Source: Bacteroidales bacterium F22 (GTDB lineage: Bacteria; Bacteroidota; Bacteroidia; Bacteroidales; Bacteroidaceae). From it: a stretch of 64,000 bases of DNA. The notes under the pieces are model-generated. The model was not told where the DNA came from. It was given only the letters and a program-made list of their open reading frames with translations, and made no database searches. The position numbers and the translations under genes are program-made. Within the stretch, counting starts at the first letter, position 1, and the number at the start of each line of letters is the position of its first letter. Location: the NCBI GenBank assembly GCA_029541985.1, contig CP095414.1:62001-126000 (forward strand). The letters run 5' to 3'. Shown here piece after piece: positions 8,432-16,738 of the stretch.

Positions 8432-9304
8432 TTAGATGCGATCCAAAACTTTAGTAATTAATGTATCGATTGTGTTTTTATACCCCGTGTTTGCTTCTTT
8501 GATGAGGCGGTTAGCAATCACCATACATACGGTCATGGCTTTGTGTCCCATCAATTTGCTGAGCCCTTGAAGAGCTGAACTCTCCATCTCGAAGTTGGTA
8601 ATCTTATGTCCCTTATATTCGAATTTTTCAATCTTCTCATTTTGTTGAGGATCTGCTAATGGGATGCGAAGTTCACGACCTTGAGGGCCAAAGAATCCAC
8701 CACACGCGATAGTTACCCCACGAACCATATCCTCTTTAGCTACACGATCTAGTAGAGCAGCATCTGCATCGATTACATACGGATCAGGTAGATGCGTATT
8801 CCAGTTCATATGTTTCTTAAAGGCCTCTTCAAAATCTAAATCACAAGCTTCGTCACGACCAGCATAGAAGTTGAGCAAGCCATCGAAACCGATAGATTTC
8901 TGTGCACATACAAATGTACCTACGGGAGTGAAAGGTTGAAGCCCACCACAAGTACCCACTCGGACGATATCCAATGAGCGCATCTTTGGTTTCAATTCAC
9001 GAGTCTTGAAATCTATGTTTGCAAGTGCATCTATCTCGTTCATGACGATATCGATATTGTCACAACCGATTCCCGTACTGATTACGGAGATACGTTTCCC
9101 TTTGTAGATACCTGTCACTGTACGGAATTCACGACTCTCTGCCTCAGATTCACGGCTTTCGAAATGCGAAGCGACGAGTTCTACACGTCCTGGGTCTCCG
9201 ACAAGAATGACCTTGTCTGCCAAGTTTTCTGGTTTTACATGTAAGTGAAAGACAGTACCGTCTTCATTGATGATTAATTCTGAAGGTTCGAAATAATTTT
9301 TCAT
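8432..9304 (-). CDS. Nucleoside phosphorylase (uridine phosphorylase-like)
   Basis: A 290-residue NP-I family enzyme that would split nucleosides with phosphate to give base and ribose-1-phosphate. Visible signatures are LVGDPGRVE near residue 34, STGIGCDN near 95, RVGTCGGLQ near 126, and NFEMESSAL near 239 with the ribose-binding Glu-Met-Glu. The TG-I-G-x-D/N and ME(S) motifs are those of the uridine/purine phosphorylase fold. Base specificity cannot be read with certainty. It follows the DUF2007 gene by 3 nt on the same strand, so they share a transcript ending at 8351-8382. Confidence 0.9.
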   Translation of the reverse strand: MKNYFEPSELIINEDGTVFHLHVKPENLADKVILVGDPGRVELVASHFESRESEAESREFRTVTGIYKGKRISVISTGIGCDNIDIVMNEIDALANIDFKTRELKPKMRSLDIVRVGTCGGLQPFTPVGTFVCAQKSIGFDGLLNFYAGRDEACDLDFEEAFKKHMNWNTHLPDPYVIDADAALLDRVAKEDMVRGVTIACGGFFGPQGRELRIPLADPQQNEKIEKFEYKGHKITNFEMESSALQGLSKLMGHKAMTVCMVIANRLIKEANTGYKNTIDTLITKVLDRI

Positions 9305-9307
9305 GCT

Positions 9308-9520
9308 TTATTTCTTCGTTAAGTTGGTTATAATAATTTTTGCTCGTTCCTCATGTTCATCTGAAACATAGAGCGAGGCATATCCTGGTTGACCAGCCAT
9401 AAATCCGGCTAATCCACTCTCTTGAAATTCGTTTCGTAGCATGGCTCCAATCTTAGCTTCTTCCAACATCTCTTTGAGATATTCAGCTTCAACAATATGT
9501 CCATAATATACTTGTTTCAT
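9308..9520 (-). CDS. DUF2007-type small protein
   Basis: A 70-residue soluble protein. It fits the DUF2007 pattern: an N-terminal strand, an EAEYLKEMLEEAKI helix, and a C-terminal LYVSDEHEERAKIII helix-strand. The family is described as putative signal-transducing or ligand-binding, without a settled role. The gene ends 3 nt before the phosphorylase ATG, indicating an operon. Upstream, a terminator (9549-9589) isolates it from floA. Confidence 0.75.
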   Translation of the reverse strand: MKQVYYGHIVEAEYLKEMLEEAKIGAMLRNEFQESGLAGFMAGQPGYASLYVSDEHEERAKIIITNLTKK

Positions 9521-9548
9521 ATTCTTCTTCTTTAGATGAAACCATTTT

Positions 9549-9589
9549 GAAAAAAAACACTCAGCACACCAAGCAGCATGCTGAGCGTT
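9549..9589 (-). terminator. Terminator after floA
   Basis: An 11-bp stem (9556-9566 with 9579-9589, one mismatch) with a 12-nt loop is followed on the minus strand by eight or more T. It sits 18 nt after the floA stop. Confidence 0.9.
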
Positions 9590-9606
9590 GTAAGTAGTTA
9601 GACCGC

Positions 9607-10614
9607 TTAGTCTATTGTCTTTTCTTGAGTACTGTTGTCACCGACAATCTTCTCACGCATATCTGTATCCGCTTGGATATTTTTCATACGATAATAGTCC
9701 ATGATACCCATATTACCTGATCTGAATGCTTCAGCCATAGCCTTTGGCACTTCTGCTTCTGCTGCAATCACTTGTGCTCTAGCCTCTTGTGCTTTGGCAA
9801 TCATCTCTTGCTCAGAAGCTACAGCCATTGCACGGCGTTCCTCAGCCTTAGCTTGTGCGATATTCTTATCCGCATTTGCTTGATCTATTTGTAGGGCAGC
9901 ACCGATATTACGGCCGATATCAATATCAGCAATATCAATGGATAAGATTTCAAAGGCAGTACCCGCATCTAGTCCCTTACTCAAAACGAGTTTGGAGATA
10001 GAATCTGGATTTTCCAATACGATGGCATGGTCATCCGCACTACCGATAGAAGATACGATACCTTCACCGACACGTGCTAAGATAGTCTCTTCACCTGCAC
10101 CACCAACCAATTGATTGATATTGGCACGAACAGTGACACGAGCCTTGGCGATCAACTGGATACCATTCTTTGCAACAGCTGTCACAGGAGGGGTATCAAT
10201 CACCTTAGGATTCACAGACATCTGTACAGCCTGAAATACATCACGTCCCGCTAAATCAATCGCTGTAGCCATATCAAAAGGAAGGGCTATGTTCGCTTTG
10301 TTTGCAGATACGAGTGCATGAACCACTTTCTCCACATGACCTCCAGCGAGGTAATGGGCTTCGAGTTCGTCACGACTAATCTTATCGAGTCCCGCTTTGT
10401 GAGCTTCAATCATAGCAGGGACAATCGTATGAGGGGGTACATGACGTATTCTCATAAGAAATAACTGAATCAGTGAGATACGTACACCCGATACGCTGGC
10501 ACTAAGCCATAAAAAGAACGGAACATAATGGAAAAATATAGCCAAGACAACTGCTATCAGGCCTATAATAATCCATGGGGAAGCGGCTAAAGAGCCTAAA
10601 AGTAATCCTTCCAT
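9607..10614 (-). CDS. floA: Flotillin-like protein FloA
   Basis: A 335-residue SPFH-family scaffold of membrane microdomains. It has an N-terminal hydrophobic hairpin (residues about 10-60), then a long SPFH region ([34 protein letters not shown]), and an Ala/Glu-rich coiled coil at 250-300 ([23 protein letters not shown]). Length and organisation fit FloA/YqfA. It follows nfeD with a 31-nt gap on the same strand, the usual NfeD-flotillin pairing. Confidence 0.93.
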   Translation of the reverse strand: MEGLLLGSLAASPWIIIGLIAVVLAIFFHYVPFFLWLSASVSGVRISLIQLFLMRIRHVPPHTIVPAMIEAHKAGLDKISRDELEAHYLAGGHVEKVVHALVSANKANIALPFDMATAIDLAGRDVFQAVQMSVNPKVIDTPPVTAVAKNGIQLIAKARVTVRANINQLVGGAGEETILARVGEGIVSSIGSADDHAIVLENPDSISKLVLSKGLDAGTAFEILSIDIADIDIGRNIGAALQIDQANADKNIAQAKAEERRAMAVASEQEMIAKAQEARAQVIAAEAEVPKAMAEAFRSGNMGIMDYYRMKNIQADTDMREKIVGDNSTQEKTID

Positions 10615-10645
10615 AATAAGGTAGTATTTAATTGATTAATAATAG

Positions 10646-11110
10646 CTATTTGATTGATTCGACGAGCACTTCTGTTCCCGTGATTCGTCTCACCTTGATA
10701 GGTGTATTGGGATTGATAAATCCTTCTATAGAGCGTACTTCGATGACTTGGTCATTGAATTCAGCTTTGCCCACTTCGGCTAGACGAGTAACCGTCTTTC
10801 CTATATCCCCAAGAGCTATCTGCGCTGCTTGGCTAGGGACTTTACTCTTGATTTGATGATGCAAGGCTAGACGATTCAGCGTTTTGCGGCGTAAGAAGAG
10901 ATAAGAAGCAAAAACAAACGCAATGATAGATATTCCCAAAATGATAGCTGCCATAGCAGGTCCAAAATGGAGGTATGCATAATAAATGGCACTGCCCATA
11001 CACACCAGTGAAGCCAATCCAGCGACACTTATTCCTGGAAGTAAAAACAATTCGACCACAAGGAGGAGTACTCCTGCAATCATCAATACTAAAAGAATCG
11101 TCAGTTCCAT
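10646..11110 (-). CDS. NfeD-like membrane protein
   Basis: A 154-residue short NfeD. Three hydrophobic segments lie at about residues 5-25, 28-48 and 52-72. A C-terminal OB-fold of about 60 residues follows (LGDIGKTVTRLAEVGKAEF...TGTEVLVE). It lacks the ClpP-like protease domain of long NfeD proteins. It is the partner gene of floA directly downstream, and the two probably act together in membrane organisation. Confidence 0.88.
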   Translation of the reverse strand: MELTILLVLMIAGVLLLVVELFLLPGISVAGLASLVCMGSAIYYAYLHFGPAMAAIILGISIIAFVFASYLFLRRKTLNRLALHHQIKSKVPSQAAQIALGDIGKTVTRLAEVGKAEFNDQVIEVRSIEGFINPNTPIKVRRITGTEVLVESIK

Positions 11111-11168
11111 ATTTTATTAAATTTAAAAGTCTAAATATTCATTGTTATATCCGTAAATATACGATATT

Positions 11169-12674
11169 TTATTGATTTTCTTCTTTGATGACCGCTAATT
11201 TCTTTTCTTTTATGGTCTGCTTTAATTCTATGACTTGTTTCTCCAATTGTAGAATAGTCGGTGTGAGTTCTTTTTTTGTTTGTTGATTGCCTTGAGCATA
11301 CTTCTCACGCATCAGAGTCAATCGCCTGTCAAGGATAGTATAATCCTTCTCCATACGCTGAGACTCAAGGAATAACTTCTTGGCTTCTTCACTTTTGAAA
11401 TCGGTCAACTGATGATAAATGCTATGGTCATTGATTATCAAAGTAAAGGCCCAACTAGCCGTTTCTCGAGCTTGTAAAATCTTCTTCTTTAATAGATTCA
11501 ATTGTTCTTTGCCTGCAGCCACTTGTGCTTTGTCCAATTGCGATAAGGCTATGGGGCGCATCGTTGCATGGGCTATCAAGGTATCAGGGTTGACGCTCAA
11601 GTAGTCATAAGTTACTTTGCTCTCGTTGGGAACAAAAACGTATATACACACTTTCCCTTCTGGTTGATAACGGTCACTAGCCCACCAACCCAAGTGGTGA
11701 TGTTGGTCGATTACTAATAGATAATCATTGGCAGGAGAATTGAATGGCATCCCTAGATTCTGAGGAGTCAAATAGTCATCATTGTCCGATAATTTCCGTG
11801 TAACGAAAATATCGTATCCACCTAGAGATTCTTTTCCTGTCTGTGCGAAATATAATGTTTGTCCGTCGCCCATCAGAAAAGGATAATTGCTCGAACAGTC
11901 TGCTCGATTGATAGGGGACCCCAACTTTTGAGGGGTATCCCATCTTCCTTTGAGATGACGACGCATATAGATATGTGAAGGAATCCGATCGATGCTATCC
12001 CGCAAAGCATCCCTCGTACTATCATTTGTCATCTTTTGAGAGGCTGCATCATCACGAGTCACGAGTTTCTTTCCGCCATACAGTTGGATTCCCCCCAACT
12101 GTGTCTCGAAGGTAATCTGATCTGCACTCTGTTGTGTCAATGTTCCCAGCGAAGGATCTATATAGTATTCTTTGAGCAATGCCGCCTTATCCACGACCAC
12201 ACTATCTACTACCACGATATTCTCTATCCCTTTAAACGCACTAATCAAAGGATTGAGTGCTTCTAAAGCCGCTGCTGTCTGTTCGGTCGGTTTACGATAG
12301 CGTTTCTGATAAGCCAATAAATCTTCATAAGTCTCCTTTGCTTGTGCAAATCGATATTGACGCGTGTAGAGAGCCGCTAACTGCTCGTATGCAGGGATGA
12401 TATGATGTTTGGCTGCTAATTTGAGACAAGGTACCGCTTCTGCCTCTCTCCCTAAATGAGCCGAGCAAGCCCCATAGAAGAAATTGTAAGTGGCACTTTG
12501 TTTATACGCTTTATATTTCTTAGTAAAATAAGCATCTACCTGTTCGTACTCTCCAGCATAAAACTTCTTTTTCATGGAAGCCAGAGACTGGGCTGATACT
12601 TCAGAAATTGATGTCAGCAAGAGCATGCAGCAACTAGCTGCCAATAAATAGACTTTGTTTGAGCTTCTTATCAT
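11169..12674 (-). CDS. Secreted TPR / PD40 beta-propeller protein
   Basis: A 501-residue protein with a signal peptide (cleavage near Ala28, EVSAQ). TPR-like helices follow (residues 30-140, ACSAHLGREAEAVPCLKLAA). A PD40/WD40-like propeller segment (residues 260-340) carries the typical FLMGDGQTLYFAQTGKESLGGYDIFVTR pattern in parts. The C-terminus is a Lys/Glu-rich coiled coil. Related proteins in Bacteroidota often carry a C-terminal OmpA domain and link to type IX secretion or gliding; that domain is absent here. A promoter is visible just upstream (12702-12735). Role in the envelope is inferred. Confidence 0.7.
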   Translation of the reverse strand: MIRSSNKVYLLAASCCMLLLTSISEVSAQSLASMKKKFYAGEYEQVDAYFTKKYKAYKQSATYNFFYGACSAHLGREAEAVPCLKLAAKHHIIPAYEQLAALYTRQYRFAQAKETYEDLLAYQKRYRKPTEQTAAALEALNPLISAFKGIENIVVVDSVVVDKAALLKEYYIDPSLGTLTQQSADQITFETQLGGIQLYGGKKLVTRDDAASQKMTNDSTRDALRDSIDRIPSHIYMRRHLKGRWDTPQKLGSPINRADCSSNYPFLMGDGQTLYFAQTGKESLGGYDIFVTRKLSDNDDYLTPQNLGMPFNSPANDYLLVIDQHHHLGWWASDRYQPEGKVCIYVFVPNESKVTYDYLSVNPDTLIAHATMRPIALSQLDKAQVAAGKEQLNLLKKKILQARETASWAFTLIINDHSIYHQLTDFKSEEAKKLFLESQRMEKDYTILDRRLTLMREKYAQGNQQTKKELTPTILQLEKQVIELKQTIKEKKLAVIKEENQ

Positions 12675-12701
12675 AAATGATTTTCTTTAAAATTTACATT
12701 C

Positions 12702-12735
12702 CAAAATTACAATTTCATTTTGGAAATCAATCAAA
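12702..12735 (-). promoter_or_regulatory. Promoter for the TPR/PD40 gene
   Basis: Minus-strand TTTG (12732-12735), a 22-nt spacer, and TAATTTTG (12702-12709) fitting TAnnTTTG. It lies 27 nt before the start codon. The spacer is slightly long. Confidence 0.45.
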
Positions 12736-12796
12736 AAAAAGAATAATTCATCTCAAATAGGGTGTTTCTTTGTCCATAATACCTTATTTTTGCGGC

Positions 12797-13543
12797 ATGA
12801 GTAAATATACAGCACAAGAGCAGTTGGAACAGCGAATCACGCGTAAGTTTCGTAAAGGGTCAGGAGATTATCAACTTCTAGAAGATGGTGATGATATTTT
12901 GATTGCCTTATCTGGTGGAAAAGATTCTTTGGCCTTAGTCGAATTGCTAGGGCGTCAAGCTAAGATATATAAGCCCCGTATTCGCGTGCGTGCCATTCAT
13001 GTAAAGATGAAAAATATACCTTATCAGACAGACCTAAAATATCTAGACGATTTCTGTGCGCAACATGATGTGCCGTTGATTGTGAAAGAGGGTTCTTTTG
13101 ATGCGGAAACTGATACCCGTAAGAGTCCCTGCTTCTTATGCTCGTGGAATCGTCGTAAGATTCTCTTTGCTACTGCCTTAGAGATGGGGTGCAATAAGAT
13201 AGCTCTCGGGCATCATATGGATGACATCTTAAGTACGCTGTTGATGAATATCACTTTTCAAGGCGCCTTCTCTACTATGCCTCCTCGGCTGAAGATGCGT
13301 AAATTTGATATGACGATTATTCGTCCTATGTGCTTGGTGTCTGAATGTGATTTGAAAGAATTGGCTGTGCTACATGGTTACCAGAAATTAAAAAAAGACT
13401 GTCCTTACGAAGAACATTCTCATCGAAGTGATATGGAAGATATTCTCAAACAATTGGAGAAGATGAACCCCAAAGCTCGTTATAGCTTATGGAAATCGCT
13501 TACGAATATCCAAGAAGAGATGCTTCCACCCAAAATATCCTAA
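12797..13543 (+). CDS. ttcA: tRNA 2-thiocytidine biosynthesis protein TtcA
   Basis: A 248-residue PP-loop ATPase that would thiolate C32 of tRNAs. The PP-loop SGGKDS is near residue 46. A CFLC pair lies near 115-118, and LGHHMDDILSTLLMN matches the TtcA family helix. The ATG at 12797 (MSKYTAQ) is chosen because the 27 nt further upstream could only start at a TTG and would add residues not expected in the family. A TATTTTTG box ends 4 nt before this ATG, so transcription may begin at or next to the start codon. Confidence 0.92.
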   Translation: MSKYTAQEQLEQRITRKFRKGSGDYQLLEDGDDILIALSGGKDSLALVELLGRQAKIYKPRIRVRAIHVKMKNIPYQTDLKYLDDFCAQHDVPLIVKEGSFDAETDTRKSPCFLCSWNRRKILFATALEMGCNKIALGHHMDDILSTLLMNITFQGAFSTMPPRLKMRKFDMTIIRPMCLVSECDLKELAVLHGYQKLKKDCPYEEHSHRSDMEDILKQLEKMNPKARYSLWKSLTNIQEEMLPPKIS

Positions 13544-13560
13544 TAGACTAAAGAAATTCG

Positions 13561-13596
13561 GCCTAATAGTGATTTATTCTTTACTCACTATTAGGC
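13561..13596 (+). terminator. Hairpin after ttcA
   Basis: A perfect 12-bp inverted repeat (13561-13572 with 13585-13596) starts 17 nt after the ttcA stop. No T-run follows on the plus strand, so it is a weak or processed terminator at best. Confidence 0.45.
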
Positions 13597-13598
13597 AC

Positions 13599-13629
13599 AA
13601 AAAAAGGATTCATCATTTGATGAATCCTT
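13599..13629 (-). terminator. Terminator of tRNA-Glu
   Basis: A perfect 12-bp stem (13604-13615 with 13618-13629) with a 2-nt loop. On the minus strand it is followed by about seven T, directly after the 3' end of the tRNA gene. Confidence 0.88.
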
Positions 13630-13631
13630 CG

Positions 13632-13703
13632 TAGCGAGTACGGGAATCGAACCCGTGTTTCCGGCGTGAGAGGCCAGCGTCCTAACCCCTAGACGAACTC
13701 GCC
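13632..13703 (-). tRNA. tRNA-Glu (anticodon CUC)
   Basis: A 72-nt cloverleaf on the minus strand, with acceptor stem GGCGAGT/ACTCGCT (one G-U) and discriminator A. The anticodon arm CTGGC-CTCTCAC-GCCGG gives anticodon CUC. The T arm is ACGGG-TTCGATT-CCCGT. CCA is not encoded. The gene reads codon GAG. Confidence 0.95.
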
Positions 13704-13852
13704 ATAATGCCTTATTCAGGGGGTCTTTATTTTTTGACTGTGCAAATATAGAGACAATATTTGTAATGTCCAAAAGAAGTGCGAAAAATATCGAAATAAA
13801 TATCTAAAAAGCTTCTTTATCCCCCTAAAAAGGCATTAAGAACTCCTTGTAC

Positions 13853-14398
13853 TTATACAAATCGCAAAATATCTGCTACTTTTTTTCTTGGAGTTGGTTT
13901 GGCATGCTCACCATCTTCATACCCGTAAACGATAAGTGCTGCTACGGTCTCTTCTTCGGGTAAACCGACAATCTCAGAAATCGATTGATCATTGATGACA
14001 CCCATCACACAAGTACCGACTCCTTTGGCATGAGCAGCAAGAGTGAATGTCTGACAAGCTATGCCCGCATCAAACACTTCCCATACGTTTGCTTTGGAAG
14101 TCGCGTAATCATCTCCTTCTAATTTACCACTCTTTCCTTTGACGAAACTAAGCACTGCTACACCGATTGCATTTTTCAAGGTGTTGATGTTGTACACGAA
14201 TCCATCTACCCCATCTGTTGCTAGTTTCTCGATAACAGAACGATCATCTACCAATGTGTAACGAGCCACTTGGAAATTTCCCCAAGATGGAGCCCACCGA
14301 CTCAATTCAACAATCTCTGTCATGGTCTGTCTATCCACTTTCTCTTGTTTAAATTTACGTACACTTCTACGTTCTTTGATCATTTCAATTGCATCCAT
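13853..14398 (-). CDS. Nitroreductase-family FMN oxidoreductase
   Basis: A 181-residue protein of the NADPH-dependent nitroreductase fold. The N-terminal ERRSVRKF phosphate-binding motif is at residues 9-16. Then come LSRWAPSWGNFQ near 33-44, the AGIACQTFTLAAHAKGVGTC helix near 111-130, and a C-terminal arginine/lysine pair. The substrate is unknown; the family reduces nitro compounds, quinones and enones. It is a single-gene unit with its own promoter (14426-14455), divergent from the AraC gene. Confidence 0.88.
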   Translation of the reverse strand: MDAIEMIKERRSVRKFKQEKVDRQTMTEIVELSRWAPSWGNFQVARYTLVDDRSVIEKLATDGVDGFVYNINTLKNAIGVAVLSFVKGKSGKLEGDDYATSKANVWEVFDAGIACQTFTLAAHAKGVGTCVMGVINDQSISEIVGLPEEETVAALIVYGYEDGEHAKPTPRKKVADILRFV

Positions 14399-14425
14399 TG
14401 TTCTTTCTTTTAAATTTTGATGCTA

Positions 14426-14455
14426 CAAAGATAGGGCAATGCGAGATTATTCAAA
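14426..14455 (-). promoter_or_regulatory. Promoter for the nitroreductase gene
   Basis: Minus-strand TTTG (14452-14455), an 18-nt spacer, and TATCTTTG (14426-14433), an exact TAnnTTTG. It lies 27 nt before the ATG. Confidence 0.62.
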
Positions 14456-14532
14456 GAGTATTATAAACGGATTATATAGTATTTATATTGGAATCGTGGT
14501 ATGATTTGTTCTTTTTGTACTTGTTTTTTCTC

Positions 14533-14560
14533 TTGAAACCTTCCTTTTTATCTACATTTG
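14533..14560 (+). promoter_or_regulatory. Promoter for the AraC-family gene
   Basis: Plus-strand TTG (14533-14535), a 17-nt spacer, and TACATTTG (14553-14560), an exact TAnnTTTG. It lies 24 nt before the ATG and is divergent from the nitroreductase promoter. Confidence 0.5.
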
Positions 14561-14584
14561 CCATAAATAACCAATAAAAGTACA

Positions 14585-15439
14585 ATGACTACCGAATATC
14601 TCAATAGAATCTTTGAAGTTTATGTAGAAGAAATTGATGCATGGGACAAGAGGCCTTATAAAAATAACTTCTTTGAAATTGTCTATGTCGAAAAAGGACA
14701 TGGCACGCAATGTGTCAAAGAGCATGAGTTTGAGTATCACGAAGGAAATATCTTTTTCCTTCCGCCTATGGATTGCCATTCGTTTCATGTCATTGAACCT
14801 TCCCGTTTCTATTTCATCCGATTTACAGATTACTATTTCTTAAATAGCAATAACCTGACTGATTACAATGCTTGGTTTGATAAGATTGCTTATATATTAG
14901 CCAATTATAATAAGGTTCCAGGGGATATTATTGCATCGAACCACGAACGCCAATTTATCATTGACAATATCAAGTACATTTATCAAGAATATCTCTTAGC
15001 TGATAGGTATTCTGATTCGATTATCACTGGAACAGTGGCATCGATTCTCAATGTACTAGCCCGGAGTATAGAGAAGAAGTATGTAGACCAAGCTAATCAG
15101 AAAGACAATCGTTTTGGCGAAATACTGCGATACATCAATACCCATATCTTGGAAAGTGATCAGTTGCGCTTAGCTCATCTTGCAGCTCATTTTGGTATCT
15201 CCAGGACGTATTTCTCGGAATATTTCAAGAAACAAGCTGGAATTAGTTTAGTTGATTACATATTGAAGTCTAAACTCAAAATCGTCGAGACTAAGCTGAT
15301 ACACACAAGTTTGAGTCTGAAGGAAATTGCTTGGCAAATGAATTTTACGGATAGCAGTCATCTTTCGAAGTCCTTTAAAAAAGTATATGGTGTATCTGTA
15401 AAAGAATTTAGGAATAAAGGACAGTTATGTCATCGATAG
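14585..15439 (+). CDS. AraC-family transcriptional regulator
   Basis: A 284-residue regulator. The N-terminal half is cupin-like ([31 protein letters not shown]), a ligand-sensing beta barrel. The C-terminal 100 residues carry two helix-turn-helices ([19 protein letters not shown] and [22 protein letters not shown]), the AraC/XylS signature. It stands divergent from the nitroreductase gene, with about 185 bp and two promoters between them, so it may control that gene. The inducer is unknown. Confidence 0.9.
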   Translation: MTTEYLNRIFEVYVEEIDAWDKRPYKNNFFEIVYVEKGHGTQCVKEHEFEYHEGNIFFLPPMDCHSFHVIEPSRFYFIRFTDYYFLNSNNLTDYNAWFDKIAYILANYNKVPGDIIASNHERQFIIDNIKYIYQEYLLADRYSDSIITGTVASILNVLARSIEKKYVDQANQKDNRFGEILRYINTHILESDQLRLAHLAAHFGISRTYFSEYFKKQAGISLVDYILKSKLKIVETKLIHTSLSLKEIAWQMNFTDSSHLSKSFKKVYGVSVKEFRNKGQLCHR

Positions 15440-15692
15440 GTAATCAGCTAAAAGGGCCGTCAAAACGTAGGCAACTGTTCCTGCTCGTTCGGTTGCAGTG
15501 ATTATCTATTAATAAGTAATCTGATACGCTTGTTTGGTGCCATTTTGATTATTTCAAAAATCACGATTGTTGTGCGAAACTCTAAAATAGTATGGTCCAG
15601 AATTTAGTCAAATAGAGAAATTGTATTAATATAATCTAATTTACGCGCTGAAAAGGATATTTTTGGTTTGTAAGACTTCTGATTTATCACAA

Positions 15693-15730
15693 TAACGCCC
15701 CATCTTTACATTTGTAAAGGTGGGGCGTTA
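15693..15730. repeat. Long GC-rich hairpin in the 15440-15974 gene-free gap
   Basis: An 18-bp palindrome (15693-15710 with 15713-15730, one G-T pair, 2-nt loop) around cgcccca/tggggcg, much richer in GC than the surroundings. It lies about midway between the convergent AraC and lipoprotein genes, so it may stop both transcripts, but no clear T-run follows either arm. I see no other feature or frame of 60 codons in the 535-bp gap. Confidence 0.6.
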
Positions 15731-15974
15731 CCATGGTGTCTACGCGTGGTTACCCAAATGAATAAAGGGCAACTATTTTTTTAACTTGTCTCAGTAGGTT
15801 TGGGAAAAGAGATTTTTCCAATTTAGGCTTTAAAAGCATTTTAAGGCTCTATTTCACTCTAAGATATGCTGACGCCTATGTTTTTATTTTTTCTGTGTTA
15901 AAATAGAAAGAGCAATTTAGATTACTCTTTCATATTGACAGATTGTATAGCTATAATCGATTTTGCTATCTTTT

Positions 15975-16469
15975 TTATTTTACAAACGAATTCATATGAT
16001 AAACCAATTGTTCTAGTGAATCATGTATATCCATCGCACCTGTTATGTGGGCTGACATGATGATTTCTCCTGATGCCAAATCGGTTAGTGTTGCTGAAAA
16101 TTGTTCGAATATGTCATCATCAGATTTATATGGTACAAAGTCGTATTTAAGCACATAAGCTGATTTATAATTAATTCCTTTTGATACTGTCTGATGACTC
16201 GTTTCATAATTAGTTGATGTATCTACATTGACTGTCTTCTCTGCCACATCATAGGATATGAGTTTGTAGCCGTTCTCCTTTAGTAGATATTGCAAATACC
16301 CTAAACTTGCGACATTTCTTTTTTGAGAGTTTACTATCGTTATGGGATTCTCTCTAGAAAAAGAGGTCTTTTGGTCTACAGCGACTTTGAGTGTGCCACA
16401 TGAAATAAGCGAAAAGAGGATAAGGGAAAAGGTGGCTACATGGAAGAGACTAATTAATTGTTTGTTCAT
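15975..16469 (-). CDS. Small lipoprotein of unknown function
   Basis: A 164-residue protein with a lipoprotein signal peptide (hydrophobic core then LISC, Cys24). The mature part looks like a small alpha/beta domain with ASLGYLQYLLKENGYKLI and a closing amphipathic helix DIHDSLEQLVYHM. It is somewhat reminiscent of DUF4136-like envelope lipoproteins, but I cannot assign it. It is convergent with the AraC gene and stands alone. Confidence 0.65.
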   Translation of the reverse strand: MNKQLISLFHVATFSLILFSLISCGTLKVAVDQKTSFSRENPITIVNSQKRNVASLGYLQYLLKENGYKLISYDVAEKTVNVDTSTNYETSHQTVSKGINYKSAYVLKYDFVPYKSDDDIFEQFSATLTDLASGEIIMSAHITGAMDIHDSLEQLVYHMNSFVK

Positions 16470-16738
16470 ATAGATTGTCTTTTATATTTAGATGTAAAAA
16501 TACGCATATTTTTTAATAACAATACACAATTGACCGTTTTATTTTCTTGAGGTCTTTGATGATTGATTAGGCACTACTTCATCTTATCTGTAGTTGCGAT
16601 TACCTATTGTTTTGATTTACCTAGTGATTTTTGTTCAATTTCCATGGCACGGTATCGTGTATTAGCGATATGTTTGTACAGACCACACATAGTCTATTTC
16701 AAATTAGAAAGATTTCTTAACCAATAAATAACACTTTT

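Noticed and set aside
12770-12796. Upstream start for ttcA
   Set aside because: It would need a TTG start lying before the TATTTTTG promoter box; the ATG at 12797 is better.
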